DNA of 64,000 nt from JAIUNP01 sp020161975 (GTDB lineage: Bacteria > Pseudomonadota > Alphaproteobacteria > Rhizobiales > Beijerinckiaceae), in NCBI GenBank assembly GCA_036745275.1, contig DAIOGK010000019.1:11448-75447 (forward strand), written 5' to 3'. Shown here piece after piece: positions 42,823-54,958 of the stretch (positions within the stretch are counted from its first letter, which is position 1; each line of letters starts with the position of its first letter). The notes beneath the pieces are model-generated. The model ran no database searches. It worked only from the letters and a program-made list of their open reading frames with translations, and was not told the DNA's origin. The position numbers and the translations under genes are program-made.

Positions 42823-44535
42823 TCACACACCGGCAAGATGCCGCCCCGTCACCCAGCCGAAGGTGAGGATCGGCCCCAGCGTGATTCCCGCGCCGGGATA
42901 ATTGCCTCCCATGATCGAGGCGCGGTCGTTGCCGGCGGCAAAAAGTCCGGGAATGATTTCACCCGTTGCGGACAAAACCTCGCCCAGCGGCGTCGTGCGT
43001 AGTCCGTCGAAGGTGCCAAGATCACCCATGAACACCTTCACCGCGTAATAGGGCCCCTTGCCGATTGGCGCGACACAAGGATTCGGCTTCACCTCGGGAT
43101 CGGCGAGATAGCGGTTGAATGCGGTCGTTCCGCGCCCGAACTGCCGATCCTCGCCCCGCTCCGCCCCGACATTGTACGTCCGCACGGTCTCTTCGAGGCC
43201 GGCAGGGTCGATGCCGCAGGCGCTCGCAAGATCGGCGAGCGTCTCGCCCTTCATGAGGTAACCCCTGGCAATGAACGACGCGCGGGGCATCGGCGAGGGC
43301 TTCACATAGCCAAGCCCATACTTGCCTATGGTGGCATGGTCGCAGACGAGCCACATCGCGGTTTCCGCCTGACCACGGCAGGCCTCGATCATCGCCGCCC
43401 CGACATCGTGATAGGATTCGCTCTCGTTGCAGAAGCGCCGGCCATTCTTCAGTACACCGATGATTCCGGGCTTGTAGCGATCGAGCAGATGCGGAAACAC
43501 GCCCGTGCGACCACCGGGGAGCGGTGCCTTCGACACCGGCATCCAGGCCGAGGTGCCGATAAACTGCAACGGCGCATCCCCACCAACGCTCTCTGCCAGC
43601 GCGATACCATCGCCGGTATTGCCCGCCGGCGTCGGCGAAACATGCTCACCGCCGGATTTGACATGGGCATAGGCCTTGGCCGTCCGTGCCGTATCATGCG
43701 GAAAGCCGCCCGCCGCCAGCACCACCCCGCGCCGGGCATGGATCGTCACACGCCTGCCGGCCATCTCGACCACAGCCCCCGCGACGCGTCCATCGGCATC
43801 GCGGACGAGTTCGCGCGCTGGCGTATCGGTATGGATCGGAATGCCGAGATCAAACGCCGACTTGGCGAGCCGCGCAGCCAGCGCATTGCCCGAGGTGACA
43901 TTCGTGCCCCGGCCATAGAACGCCAGTTCCTTCACGTGCACGGCAAGGCGCCTTGCTACATAGAGAAACGAGGTCAACGACTTGGTCGCATTGAAGAAAT
44001 GCTTCAGATCCGCATTCGAGGAATTGAACATCATGCCGATGAAGGTGATCGTCTCCAGCGGCGGACGCAGCCGGTTCATATCCTTGCCCAGCGCCCGGAT
44101 GTCGAACGACTTTGCGAGGATGGAGCGCCCCACATTCACCCCGCCCGGCTGGTCGGGATGATAATCGGGATAGAGCGTCGGCACGAAGGCAACCGAGGTT
44201 TCCTTTTCGAACCACGCCACCGCTTCGGGCGCATTGTCGAGAAACACTTTCACCGCCGCAGGATCATAGAAATTGCCCGTTTCCGCCCGGAAATAGGTCT
44301 CGACCGCAGCGCGGTTGTCAGACGGATTGGCGGCCACATTGTAGCTTGACCCCGGCACCCAGAGGACGCCGCCAGAAAACGCCGTCGTGCCGCCGAACAC
44401 CGGCTCCTTCTCGACGACGATCACATCAAGGCCATGCTTCTTTGCCGTGACGGCGGTTGCAAGGCCACCTGCACCCGAACCGATCACCAGAACATCGGTC
44501 TCAAGCCCCGCGTCCTTCATGTCCGTATCCGCCAT
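42823..44535 (-). CDS. FAD-dependent oxidoreductase, fumarate reductase/ketosteroid dehydrogenase-like
   Basis: This 570-residue flavoprotein has dinucleotide motif VLVIGSGAGGLA at the N-terminus, GGTTAFSGG after it, and the C-terminal FAD segment GLFAAGNDRASIMGGNYPGAG typical of the FAD_binding_2 family (3-ketosteroid dehydrogenases and fumarate-reductase-like flavoproteins). No signal peptide or haem domain is seen. It is a single gene, downstream of the idnO/idnD divergent region, and 142 bp before the liv-type operon in the same direction. Substrate unknown. Confidence 0.82.
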   Translation of the reverse strand: MADTDMKDAGLETDVLVIGSGAGGLATAVTAKKHGLDVIVVEKEPVFGGTTAFSGGVLWVPGSSYNVAANPSDNRAAVETYFRAETGNFYDPAAVKVFLDNAPEAVAWFEKETSVAFVPTLYPDYHPDQPGGVNVGRSILAKSFDIRALGKDMNRLRPPLETITFIGMMFNSSNADLKHFFNATKSLTSFLYVARRLAVHVKELAFYGRGTNVTSGNALAARLAKSAFDLGIPIHTDTPARELVRDADGRVAGAVVEMAGRRVTIHARRGVVLAAGGFPHDTARTAKAYAHVKSGGEHVSPTPAGNTGDGIALAESVGGDAPLQFIGTSAWMPVSKAPLPGGRTGVFPHLLDRYKPGIIGVLKNGRRFCNESESYHDVGAAMIEACRGQAETAMWLVCDHATIGKYGLGYVKPSPMPRASFIARGYLMKGETLADLASACGIDPAGLEETVRTYNVGAERGEDRQFGRGTTAFNRYLADPEVKPNPCVAPIGKGPYYAVKVFMGDLGTFDGLRTTPLGEVLSATGEIIPGLFAAGNDRASIMGGNYPGAGITLGPILTFGWVTGRHLAGV

Positions 44536-44706
44536 TTAGCCCCCCCAAAATGCTGGCGAGGACCGTTCCCCGATCCCGCGCGACAAGCCCGGACAGACCA
44601 GCGCCCTGCCCCTGAAACACCTAGGGCCAGCAAACGTCTCTAGCAACAAATTTATTTCCAAAATGGAATACAAATCCAGTTATAAAATCCCCGTCATTCC
44701 TGTCAG

Positions 44707-44717
44707 TTGTCATACAG
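44707..44717 (+). promoter_or_regulatory. Operator-like site before idnO
   Basis: TTGTCATACAG has the same TGT-N3-ACA core as the sites at 36255 and 60183 and lies in the 247-bp gap between the divergent flavoprotein and idnO genes. It could serve either or both. Confidence 0.5.
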
Positions 44718-44782
44718 CCTTGCCGCCCTGCCTGCCCGATGCTACGCCAAACGCTGGACGCACTGGCAGGAGACGACCGGAA

Positions 44783-45550
44783 ATGAGCACCACTCTGTTT
44801 GATCTGAGCGGACGTACGGCATTGATCACCGGCTCCTCCCGCGGATTGGGCCGCGCGATTGCCGAGGGATTGGGTCGGGCGGGCGCAAGACTGCTGATCA
44901 ACGGCACAACCACCGTGGGCGTGAACGCCGCCGTTGCCGAAATGCAGTCGTCCGGCCTCAATGCCGAGGGGGTCGTGTTCAACGTTACGGACGAGGCGGC
45001 AATCGTATCGGCGTTCAATGCCCTCGATGCCCGTGACATTGCCGTCGATATCCTCGTCAACAACGCCGGAATCCAGTTCCGCAAGCCGATGGTGGACCTT
45101 GATACGGCGGATTGGCAGCGGGTGATTGATGTCAACCTGACCAGCGCCTTCGTGATCGGCCGCGAGGCAGCGCGCCGGATGATCCCGCGCGGACACGGCA
45201 AGATCATCAACATCGGCTCGCTGACCAGTGCCCTTGCCCGCGCAACGGTCGCGCCCTACACGGTCGCCAAGGGCGGCATCAAGCTGCTGACCCAGGCGAT
45301 GACCGCCGAATGGGCGATCCACGGCATTCAGGCCAACGCCATCGGCCCCGGCTACATGCTGACCGACATGAACGAGGCGCTGATCAACAACCCGGACTTC
45401 GATGCCTGGGTGAAGGGCCGCACACCGGCCAAGCGCTGGGGCAAGCCGGAGGAACTGGTCGGCACCGCCGTCTTCCTCGCTTCCTCCGCCTCCAATTATG
45501 TGTCCGGCCAGATCATCTATGTCGATGGCGGCATGATTTCCGTTCTTTGA
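44783..45550 (+). CDS. idnO: Gluconate 5-dehydrogenase-like SDR
   Basis: This 255-residue SDR has TGSSRGLG, NNAGIQ and the catalytic YTVAK. The pattern LFDLSGRTALITG, RTPAKRWGKPEEL and the VDGGM C-terminus follow E. coli IdnO, which interconverts 5-ketogluconate and gluconate. The start is the ATG at 44783 with CAGGAGA upstream; the longer frame to 44663 reads through the promoter region. It is 20 bp upstream of idnD, the normal partner for L-idonate use. Confidence 0.82.
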   Translation: MSTTLFDLSGRTALITGSSRGLGRAIAEGLGRAGARLLINGTTTVGVNAAVAEMQSSGLNAEGVVFNVTDEAAIVSAFNALDARDIAVDILVNNAGIQFRKPMVDLDTADWQRVIDVNLTSAFVIGREAARRMIPRGHGKIINIGSLTSALARATVAPYTVAKGGIKLLTQAMTAEWAIHGIQANAIGPGYMLTDMNEALINNPDFDAWVKGRTPAKRWGKPEELVGTAVFLASSASNYVSGQIIYVDGGMISVL

Positions 45551-45570
45551 TCGACTGACAGGAGAGCGCC

Positions 45571-46614
45571 ATGAAGGCCGTCGTGCTCCACACCGCCCGT
45601 GACCTTCGGGTCGAGCGCTTTTTTGATGACCCCGCAGCGATTGCGGCGGGCCAGGTGCGGGTGCGAATGGCCGCCGGCGGCATCTGCGGCTCGGACCTGC
45701 ACTATTACAACCACGGCGGCTTCGGCGTCGTGCGCGTGAAGCAGCCGATGGCGCTCGGCCACGAGGCTTCGGGCACGGTTGAAGCGGTCGGCGAAGGCGT
45801 CACCGGCGTGAAGGTGGGCGATCTGGTCGCGGTCAACCCCTCCTCGCCGTGTGGCGCGTGCGAATATTGCCTGCGCGGATTGCAGCGTCATTGCGAGAAC
45901 ATGCTGTTCAACGGCAGCGCGATGCGCTTTCCCCATGTGCAGGGACTGTTCCGCGAGGTGATCGATGTGCCGGCTGACCGCGCCTTCGTGATGCCAGCCG
46001 GCGTCAGGCCGGAATTTGCCGCGATGTGCGAGCCTTTGTCGGTCTGCCTGCATGCGGTCAATCAGGCCGGGGATATCCGGGACCAGTCGGTGCTGGTTTC
46101 TGGCTGCGGCCCAATCGGCATTCTCACCATCGTCGCGGCAAAGCTCGCTGGTGCCGGCCGCATCATCGCAACGGACCTGACGCCCCATTCGCTGGATGTC
46201 GCGAAGCGCCACGGCGCCGATGTCTGCATCAATGTCGGCGCCGGCGGCGATCCGCTGGCGGAATACAAGGCGGGGCGCGGCATGCTTGATGTCGCTTTCG
46301 AATGCTCCGGCGCCGCCCCTGCGGTTGCCGGCGCGGTGATGACGCTGCGCCCGCGTGGCCGCATGGTGCTGGTGGGCAATGGTGGCGATGCGGCGGTACC
46401 GGTCAGCACCATCGTTGCGCGCGAGATCAATATCACCGGCACCTTCCGCTTTGATGTCGAGTTCGCCGAAGCGGCCCGGCTGATCGGTTCGGGCGCGGTG
46501 GATATGGCCGGCATCGTCTCGGCCGTCTACCCGATGCAGGATGCCATCGCCGCTTTCGAACTCGCCTCGGACCGGACGCGCGCAACCAAGGTGGTCATCA
46601 ATCTGAGACCATAG
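45571..46614 (+). CDS. idnD: L-idonate 5-dehydrogenase-like zinc alcohol dehydrogenase
   Basis: This 347-residue zinc-dependent dehydrogenase has the catalytic zinc ligand Cys39 (GGICGSDLHYY), GHEASG, a structural-zinc loop with four cysteines (CGACEYCLRGLQRHC) and the NAD fold around SGCGPIG. The GSAMRFPHVQG segment is characteristic of IdnD. It would oxidise L-idonate to 5-ketogluconate, which IdnO then reduces. AGGAGAG precedes the ATG at 45571. Confidence 0.83.
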   Translation: MKAVVLHTARDLRVERFFDDPAAIAAGQVRVRMAAGGICGSDLHYYNHGGFGVVRVKQPMALGHEASGTVEAVGEGVTGVKVGDLVAVNPSSPCGACEYCLRGLQRHCENMLFNGSAMRFPHVQGLFREVIDVPADRAFVMPAGVRPEFAAMCEPLSVCLHAVNQAGDIRDQSVLVSGCGPIGILTIVAAKLAGAGRIIATDLTPHSLDVAKRHGADVCINVGAGGDPLAEYKAGRGMLDVAFECSGAAPAVAGAVMTLRPRGRMVLVGNGGDAAVPVSTIVAREINITGTFRFDVEFAEAARLIGSGAVDMAGIVSAVYPMQDAIAAFELASDRTRATKVVINLRP

Positions 46615-46633
46615 CGCTCAGGATTGCCGCCCC

Positions 46634-48772
<2,139 letters not shown>

Positions 48773-48906
48773 GCAGGAAATCCGAAATTGAGGCCCGGCC
48801 AGAATGCGGCGACCACTTTGACGGAGCAAGCACGCCCGGCGCCAAATTCGGGTTCTCTTTGACGGAAATCGCCCCGAAGGTCAAGGAATCCGGTCAATAC
48901 TCAGCG

Positions 48907-49788
48907 TCACCCCGCATAACGCGGCTGCGGCAGCCCGGTGACGCCAAGGCCGTGGACCGCGAACAACCCGCCGGCATTCGGCTGACGCGCTTCAGTGCCC
49001 GGCGTCAGCCCTGCGGCGAGGCTGGTGACATAGAGGATGTCGAGTTTCGGCCCGCCGAACCATGGCCGCGAGGGCTTTTCGCACGGCATGTCGATTACCC
49101 GGTCAACGACGCCCGTCGGCGTGATGCGATAGAGTTGCCAGCCGCCGACCCCCGCCATCCAGTAACAGCCATCCGCATCCACCGTCGCGCCATCGGGCCG
49201 GCCCGCCACCTGCCGCGTATCGAAAAACACGCGGCGCTCACCGGGGGTGCCGGTAGCGGGGTCATAGTCGCAGGCCCAGATGGTGCGCACGCCGGGGTTG
49301 GAATCGGCGAGGTACATGGTCCGCCCGTCCGGACTGAAAGAGAGACCGTTGGTGGTGAAAATGCCGTCCCAGAAGGCCGTGACGCGGCCATCACCGTCGA
49401 GCCGGTAGAAGGTGCCCGTCGGTTCGGGCGGCCCCTGCCGCTTCATCGTGCCGAGCCAGAACCGCCCCTGCCGGTCCACGACGCCATCGTTGAAGCGATT
49501 GCCGGGCAGATGCGCCTCGGGATGCGCAATGACCTGCCGCGCACCGGTCGCTAGGTTCACACGCGTGATACCGGAGGTGAGTGCCAGCACAGGATCGCCG
49601 GACCGATCAAGCGCAAGGCAGCCCAGCGGTTCGTTGAACGCCCATTGCGCCAGCCGCCCGTCTTTCAGGCGATAGAGGATGCCCGCCGGAATATCGACAA
49701 AATGGAGAGCCTGCGTTGCTTCGTCCCAGAAAGCGCCCTCGCCCACCTCGGATTTGAGGTCGCAGATGCAAGTGATTTCAACGGCCAT
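48907..49788 (-). CDS. SMP-30/gluconolactonase family lactonase
   Basis: This 293-residue six-bladed propeller has the family's metal-site residues in VGEGAFWD (Glu), TTNGLSFSPDG (Asn) and ADSNPG (Asp). It would hydrolyse a sugar-acid lactone. The start MAVEITCI at 49788 overlaps the mannonate dehydratase gene by 11 bp, so the pair is co-translated. A lactone made by the uronate dehydrogenase encoded at 59274 is an attractive substrate. Confidence 0.85.
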   Translation of the reverse strand: MAVEITCICDLKSEVGEGAFWDEATQALHFVDIPAGILYRLKDGRLAQWAFNEPLGCLALDRSGDPVLALTSGITRVNLATGARQVIAHPEAHLPGNRFNDGVVDRQGRFWLGTMKRQGPPEPTGTFYRLDGDGRVTAFWDGIFTTNGLSFSPDGRTMYLADSNPGVRTIWACDYDPATGTPGERRVFFDTRQVAGRPDGATVDADGCYWMAGVGGWQLYRITPTGVVDRVIDMPCEKPSRPWFGGPKLDILYVTSLAAGLTPGTEARQPNAGGLFAVHGLGVTGLPQPRYAG

Positions 49789-50761
49789 GTTCGGCCTCCG
49801 CTGCCTGAATGAGAGCCCTGATGTAGCCATATCCGAAGGCGAAGGCGACGCCGCGCTCATTCGGCCCGCTGATATGTGGCATGTGGTCGGGCATGAACAT
49901 GTAGGGGTAGCCACAGGCACGGTAGGCCTTCATGCTTTCCCACATATCCATGCTGCCCTCTTCGGGGAAGGTCTCGCGGAACGAGAGCCTGCCCCCCGCG
50001 ATATTGCGGAAATGGATATTGAACAGCTTGCCACGCGTGCCGAACCAGCGGATCACGTCGAAAATCTCGCGCGCCGGATCCTCCAGCATCTCGCCGACCG
50101 TACCCTGGCAGAAGTTGAGCCCGTGAAACGCGCTCTCCCGCATCATCACAAACTTTTGAAGCCCCTCGACCGTGCCCAGAACCCGCGTCACACCCTTGTA
50201 GCCCGGCGGCGTATAGGGGTCATGCGGATGGCAGGCGAGGCGCACACGGTATTCTTCAGCCACCGGCACGACCCGCTCCAGAAAATAGTCGATCCGCTCC
50301 CAGTTCGTATCCGCATCCAGAACGCCGGCGAGGCCGGGCGGAGCGGATTGGTCAGCAAGGTCCCAGCGAAAGGCTTCAGCCTGCGCACCACCGCGGCCCG
50401 CCTCCATCGGCGTGCGTGGAATGCCAATGATGTTGAGGTTGTATTTTGCCGCGGGAATGCCGGCGCGGGAAATATTTCGGATGAGGTTGCAGATGGAATC
50501 AATCTGCCGGTCGCGGTCCGGTCCGGCCGTGAGAATATCCGGGCTCTGCCCCTGCTCGATCGGTCGCGAGGACAGGGGAAGCTGCACCATATCATGCACG
50601 AGGCCGTAGGATTCGATCGTCTCCCGCAGACGCAGCAGGTCGTCGAGCGTCCAGTCATGCGGATTGCCCGCCGGGTCCTGGCAAAGATGCGTGATCCCAA
50701 GCTGCGCCCAGACCTCGAAATCCGTCTCATCGCGCGCCTGAAGCTGGGTCCCAAGCTTCAT
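49778..50761 (-). CDS. Mannonate dehydratase-like protein (UxuA family)
   Basis: This 327-residue TIM-barrel protein of the UxuA family has candidate metal ligands in CHPHDPY, GLNFCQGT, NIHFRNI and MPDHMP. UxuA proteins dehydrate D-mannonate to 2-keto-3-deoxygluconate in hexuronate breakdown. It is shorter than E. coli UxuA (about 394), like many alphaproteobacterial forms. The ATG at 50761 has GGAG upstream. It diverges from the ABC transporter genes across 90 bp. Confidence 0.8.
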   Translation of the reverse strand: MKLGTQLQARDETDFEVWAQLGITHLCQDPAGNPHDWTLDDLLRLRETIESYGLVHDMVQLPLSSRPIEQGQSPDILTAGPDRDRQIDSICNLIRNISRAGIPAAKYNLNIIGIPRTPMEAGRGGAQAEAFRWDLADQSAPPGLAGVLDADTNWERIDYFLERVVPVAEEYRVRLACHPHDPYTPPGYKGVTRVLGTVEGLQKFVMMRESAFHGLNFCQGTVGEMLEDPAREIFDVIRWFGTRGKLFNIHFRNIAGGRLSFRETFPEEGSMDMWESMKAYRACGYPYMFMPDHMPHISGPNERGVAFAFGYGYIRALIQAAEAEHGR

Positions 50762-50799
50762 TTAAAATCTCCAAATATGAGAAAATTGCCCGTTGCAGG

Positions 50800-50810
50800 T
50801 TGTATGATGT
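50800..50810. promoter_or_regulatory. Operator-like site between mannonate dehydratase and ABC transporter genes
   Basis: TTGTATGATGT is preceded by TTGCAG, giving a 15-base stretch nearly the same as that around the site at 60183 (TTGCAAGTTGTATGA). It overlaps a TATGAT -10-like hexamer (50803-50808) in the 90-bp divergent gap. Confidence 0.5.
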
Positions 50811-50851
50811 CTGTCTAGTCTTCCGCAAACAAAATTCACCGGGAGGAGCAC

Positions 50852-52774
50852 ATGCAGATGAAATGTAAGGATGGCGCCCGTATCGGCGTTGCGATTCTGG
50901 CGGGCAGCCTGCTGGCAAGCACCGCGCTGGCCCAGAAGGCCACAGGCGAAGCCCCTGCCCTTGCCGCCCTGGTCAAGGAAGGCAAGCTGCCACCTGTGGC
51001 CGAACGCGTGGGGTCGGAGCCGGAAATCATCAAGCCACTGCAAAGCATCGGCAAATACGGCGGGCAAATCCGCTTCGGCCTGCGTGGCTCTTCTGACTAT
51101 AATAACATCCTGCGCATGGTTTCCTCGCAGGGGCTGGTGCGCTGGGACCTCGGCTACACCACGGTGATCCCGAACGTCGCCCGGGCGATTGATGTGACCC
51201 CGGATGCGAAGGTCTTCACCTTCACCCTGCGCAAGGGCATGAAGTGGTCGGACGGAAAGCCGTTTACGGCCGATGACGTGATGTTCAACATGAACGACAT
51301 CGTGCTGGCCGCTGCGCTCGCGCCGGTCAGCCCACGCTATTCTGCCGGCGGCAAACCGGTGGTGGTCGAGAAGGTCAATGACGAGACGGTGAAATTCACC
51401 TTCACCGAACCCTATGGGGATTTCCTCGCCGAACTCGCCTCCCCGCTCGGCCAGAACCCTGTGCTCTATGCGAAGCACTACTGCGCGCAGTTCCTGCCCA
51501 AGTACAATCCGAAGATTGACGAACTCGTCAAAGCCAACAACCAGACCGACTGGAAGGGCCTGTTCCAGTCCAAATGCGGCGATCTCGAAATTTCCGCCCG
51601 CTGGGGCAATCCCGAGCGTCCCACCCTCGATCCCTGGGTGATCAAGGAGCCCTACGTCGGCGGCGCCACCCGCGTCGTTCTCGACCGCAACCCCTACTTC
51701 TGGCAGATCGACACGGCGGGCAATCAGTTGCCCTACATCAACGAGCTTGTTGCCCCCATCGCCCAGGATGTGGAAAGCCTGATCCTCGACGCCATCGGCG
51801 GCAAGATCGACTTCCAGCTTCGCCATCTCGACGCGCCGGCCAACCGCCCGGTTCTCGCCCAGAATCGTGAGAAGGGTCGCTATGAGTTCTGGACGGCGAA
51901 TGCGCCGGGCGGCTCGAACATGGTGATCGACTTCAACCTGACCCACAAGAACCCCGAACTCCGGGAGCTCTTCAACATCAAGGACTTCCGCGTTGCCCTC
52001 TCGGTCGGCATGGACCGCAAGGAGATCATCGAGACCGCGCTTCTGGGACAGGGCAAGCCCTGGCATCAGGGCCCATGGGAGGGCCACCCGAACTTCCACA
52101 AGCGGATTTCCACCCAGAACCTCGACTTTGACCCCGCCAAGGCCAATGCCCTGCTGGACAAGATCGGCCTGAAGGAGCGCGGCCCGGACGGGATGCGCAT
52201 GTGGAAGGGCAAACCGCTGAAGTTCAAGATCGACGTGATCCCCACGCTGCAACCCGAGCAGGTGGACATGTTGCAGATCATCAAGCGGCAATGGGCGAAG
52301 ATCGGCATCGACATGGATGTGAACTCGCTCGAGCGCACATTCTTCTATGAGCGCACCTCGAACGCCAACGACCATGATGCCGCCGTCTGGGGCGGTCAGG
52401 GCTCGTGGGTGCCGGGCGACATTCCCCAGCAGATCGTGCCGGTCCACCATGACAGCCGCTGGGGCATCCCGTGGGTGAACTGGTACAAGAGCGGCGGCAA
52501 GCAGGGCGAGGAACCGCCAGCGTCGGTCAAGGAGCGCATGAAGCTCTATGATCAGGCGCGCGGCACCGCCGACCCTGTGAAACGCAAGGCGCTGATCGAC
52601 AAGATCGCCGACATCGCGGCGGATGAATTCGAGGTAATGGGCGTGGCCACCAGCGCACCCACCTTCGGCATCCGCAAGAAGAACCTGCGCAACGCGCCGG
52701 ATGCGATGACAAACTCGTGGTACTGGCCCACCCCCGGCCCCTCGCTGCTCCAGCAATACTACTACGCGAACTGA
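50852..52774 (+). CDS. ABC transporter substrate-binding protein, oligopeptide/oligosaccharide (SBP family 5)
   Basis: This 640-residue exported protein has a signal peptide ending STALA. The family 5 signature region reads TFTLRKGMKWSDGKPFTADDV. It is longer than typical DppA/OppA (about 540). Some members of this subgroup bind oligosaccharides, and the operon ends with a sugar-acid dehydratase, so an acidic oligosaccharide is the likely ligand. GGGAGGA precedes the ATG. It is first in a five-gene operon. Confidence 0.85.
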   Translation: MQMKCKDGARIGVAILAGSLLASTALAQKATGEAPALAALVKEGKLPPVAERVGSEPEIIKPLQSIGKYGGQIRFGLRGSSDYNNILRMVSSQGLVRWDLGYTTVIPNVARAIDVTPDAKVFTFTLRKGMKWSDGKPFTADDVMFNMNDIVLAAALAPVSPRYSAGGKPVVVEKVNDETVKFTFTEPYGDFLAELASPLGQNPVLYAKHYCAQFLPKYNPKIDELVKANNQTDWKGLFQSKCGDLEISARWGNPERPTLDPWVIKEPYVGGATRVVLDRNPYFWQIDTAGNQLPYINELVAPIAQDVESLILDAIGGKIDFQLRHLDAPANRPVLAQNREKGRYEFWTANAPGGSNMVIDFNLTHKNPELRELFNIKDFRVALSVGMDRKEIIETALLGQGKPWHQGPWEGHPNFHKRISTQNLDFDPAKANALLDKIGLKERGPDGMRMWKGKPLKFKIDVIPTLQPEQVDMLQIIKRQWAKIGIDMDVNSLERTFFYERTSNANDHDAAVWGGQGSWVPGDIPQQIVPVHHDSRWGIPWVNWYKSGGKQGEEPPASVKERMKLYDQARGTADPVKRKALIDKIADIAADEFEVMGVATSAPTFGIRKKNLRNAPDAMTNSWYWPTPGPSLLQQYYYAN

Positions 52775-52839
52775 CGCGCCGGGGCACCGCCTGCACGGTC
52801 GGTGCCCCATTCTATCCTCCCGCGTGAGTGCAAAACGCC

Positions 52840-53826
52840 ATGCTACTCGCCTACGTACTGAAGCGCCTGTTCTGGTCGATTCCGTTCATGTTCGCGGTCT
52901 CGCTCGTCGCATTTGCGCTGATCCAGGCCCCGCCGGGCGATTTCGTCACTAGCCTGGCCGCCACCCTCGCCCAATCCGGCGACGTGGTGGAACAGGCTCG
53001 GCTTGACGCGCTGCGCGAGCGCTATGGTCTCGACCAGCCCTTCCTCGTGCAATACTGGCGCTGGATCACCGGCGTGCTGCACGGCGATTTCGGCCAGTCC
53101 TTCGAGTGGAACCAGCCGGTTTCGGACCTGATCTGGGAGCGGATGGGCCTCTCGGTGGTTCTGGCAATTGCGACTCTGCTCTTTACCTGGGCCATCGCTT
53201 TTCCGGTCGGCATCTATTCCGCCGTGAAAAAGTACTCGATCGGCGACTACATCATCTCCGCCATCGGCTTCATCGGCCTCTCCATCCCCAACTTCCTGCT
53301 CGGCCTCGTGCTGATGTACATCGCCGTTGTCCACTTCGGTTCGGACACATCGGGGCTGTTTTCCGAGCAGTACCAGCAGGCGCCATGGTCCTGGGACAAG
53401 TTCATCGACCTGCTGAAACACCTCTGGATTCCGGTCATCATTCTCGGCACCTCGTCCACGGCCAGCCTCATCCGCATCATGCGCGCGAACCTGCTGGATG
53501 AACTCCACAAGCCTTATGTGACGACCGCGCGCGCCAAGGGCCTCAGCGAATGGCACCTTCTGGTGAAATACCCGGTGCGCCTGGCGCTGAACCCCTTTGT
53601 CTCCACCATCGGCTGGGCCTTCCCGCAACTCGTCTCCGGCTCTGTGATCATTTCCTATGTGCTGTCGCTGCCGACCGCGGGGCCGTTGCTGCTGCAAGCA
53701 CTGCTCGCACAGGATATGTACCTTGCCGGCGCCTTCATTCTGCTGCTCTGCTGCCTTTCGGTTTTTGGCATGATTGTCAGCGACATCCTCCTCGCGATCA
53801 TCGATCCGCGCATCCGGTATCGCTGA
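52840..53826 (+). CDS. ABC transporter permease, DppB family
   Basis: This 328-residue membrane protein has the DppB-type N-terminus (LKRLFWSIPFMFAVSLVAFAL), six helices, and the cytoplasmic EAA loop VTTARAKGLSEWHLLVKYPV. The ATG at 52840 and a GTG at 52828 are both possible; neither has a strong ribosome site. It pairs with the DppC-type permease that starts one base after its stop codon. Confidence 0.85.
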   Translation: MLLAYVLKRLFWSIPFMFAVSLVAFALIQAPPGDFVTSLAATLAQSGDVVEQARLDALRERYGLDQPFLVQYWRWITGVLHGDFGQSFEWNQPVSDLIWERMGLSVVLAIATLLFTWAIAFPVGIYSAVKKYSIGDYIISAIGFIGLSIPNFLLGLVLMYIAVVHFGSDTSGLFSEQYQQAPWSWDKFIDLLKHLWIPVIILGTSSTASLIRIMRANLLDELHKPYVTTARAKGLSEWHLLVKYPVRLALNPFVSTIGWAFPQLVSGSVIISYVLSLPTAGPLLLQALLAQDMYLAGAFILLLCCLSVFGMIVSDILLAIIDPRIRYR

Positions 53827-53827
53827 C

Positions 53828-54958
53828 ATGAGCTCCATCGCATCGACAACCGGCAACGCCGCCGATCAGGCCAGTCAATGGACGCTGATGTGGTGGGCTT
53901 TCCGCCGTCATCGGCTGGCGGTTCTCGGGCTCATGATCGTCGGCCTGCTCTATTTCATCGCGGCCTTTGTCGAACTGCTCGCGCCCTATGACCCCGACCT
54001 TTCAAATGCGCGGGCTGTCAACCACCCGCCGCAGGCCCTGCATTTCATCAAAAAGGAAAAGGACGGCGGCTGGAGCTTCCAGCCCTATGTCATCGGCATG
54101 ACGCAGAAGCGCGACCCGATCACACTCGCCACCACCTTCACACCGGACCCGACCAAAACCGTCGATGTCCAGTTCTTCGGCAAGGGCGAGCCGACCAAAC
54201 TCTGGGGCATTTTCCCGGTCGAACGACGGCTGATTGCCCCCAAGGTGCTGGGTGAGCGCTTCTACCTGATCGGCGCTGACCGCCTCGGTCGCGACATGCT
54301 GAGCCGGGTGCTTTACGGCACGCGCATTTCCATGTCGATCGGGCTTCTCGGCGTGCTGATGAGCCTTGTCCTCGGCATCTTTCTGGGCGGATTGTCCGGC
54401 TATTACGGCGGCTGGATCGACGCAACAGTGCAACGAATCGTCGAGTTCAAGCTGGCCATGCCGACAATCCCGATCTGGCTTGGATTATCCGCCGCCCTGC
54501 CACAGGACTGGCCGCCGACCTGGCGCTATTTCGCCATCACCATCATCCTGTCGCTCATCGGCTGGACGGAACTCGCCCGCGTCGTGCGGGGCCGTTTTCT
54601 TGCGCTCCGCACCGAGGATTTCGTCATCGCCGCGCGGCTGGACGGCTGTTCGCAGATGCGTGTCATCTTCCGCCACATGCTGCCCTCCATGGTTTCGCAC
54701 ATCATTGCCTCGGTCTCGCTGGCCATTCCGATGATGATCATCGCGGAAACCTCACTGTCCTTCCTCGGCCTTGGCCTGCTGCCGCCCACGATTTCCTGGG
54801 GCGTCCTGCTGAAGGAGGCGCAGAACGTGCGCACCATCGCCGAGGCGCCCTGGCTGTTCTCGCCGGGCGTCGCCGTCTGCCTCGCCGTGCTGGCGCTCAA
54901 CTTCCTGGGCGATGGCCTGCGCGATGCCGCCGACCCCTATGCGCAGGAGGGCCGCTGA
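53828..54958 (+). CDS. ABC transporter permease, DppC family
   Basis: This 376-residue membrane protein has an N-terminal helix (LAVLGLMIVGLLYFIAAFVE), a large extracytoplasmic insertion (about 55-145), then five helices with the EAA loop VIAARLDGCSQMRVIFRHM. The insertion makes it longer than the usual 300 residues. The start at 53828 lies one base after the DppB-type stop, and its own stop overlaps the ATPase start. Confidence 0.85.
   Translation: MSSIASTTGNAADQASQWTLMWWAFRRHRLAVLGLMIVGLLYFIAAFVELLAPYDPDLSNARAVNHPPQALHFIKKEKDGGWSFQPYVIGMTQKRDPITLATTFTPDPTKTVDVQFFGKGEPTKLWGIFPVERRLIAPKVLGERFYLIGADRLGRDMLSRVLYGTRISMSIGLLGVLMSLVLGIFLGGLSGYYGGWIDATVQRIVEFKLAMPTIPIWLGLSAALPQDWPPTWRYFAITIILSLIGWTELARVVRGRFLALRTEDFVIAARLDGCSQMRVIFRHMLPSMVSHIIASVSLAIPMMIIAETSLSFLGLGLLPPTISWGVLLKEAQNVRTIAEAPWLFSPGVAVCLAVLALNFLGDGLRDAADPYAQEGR

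Noticed and set aside
50762..52810. A 682-codon minus-strand frame opposite the SBP family 5 gene
   Set aside because: The plus-strand gene has a signal peptide, ribosome site and family motifs; the antisense frame has none.
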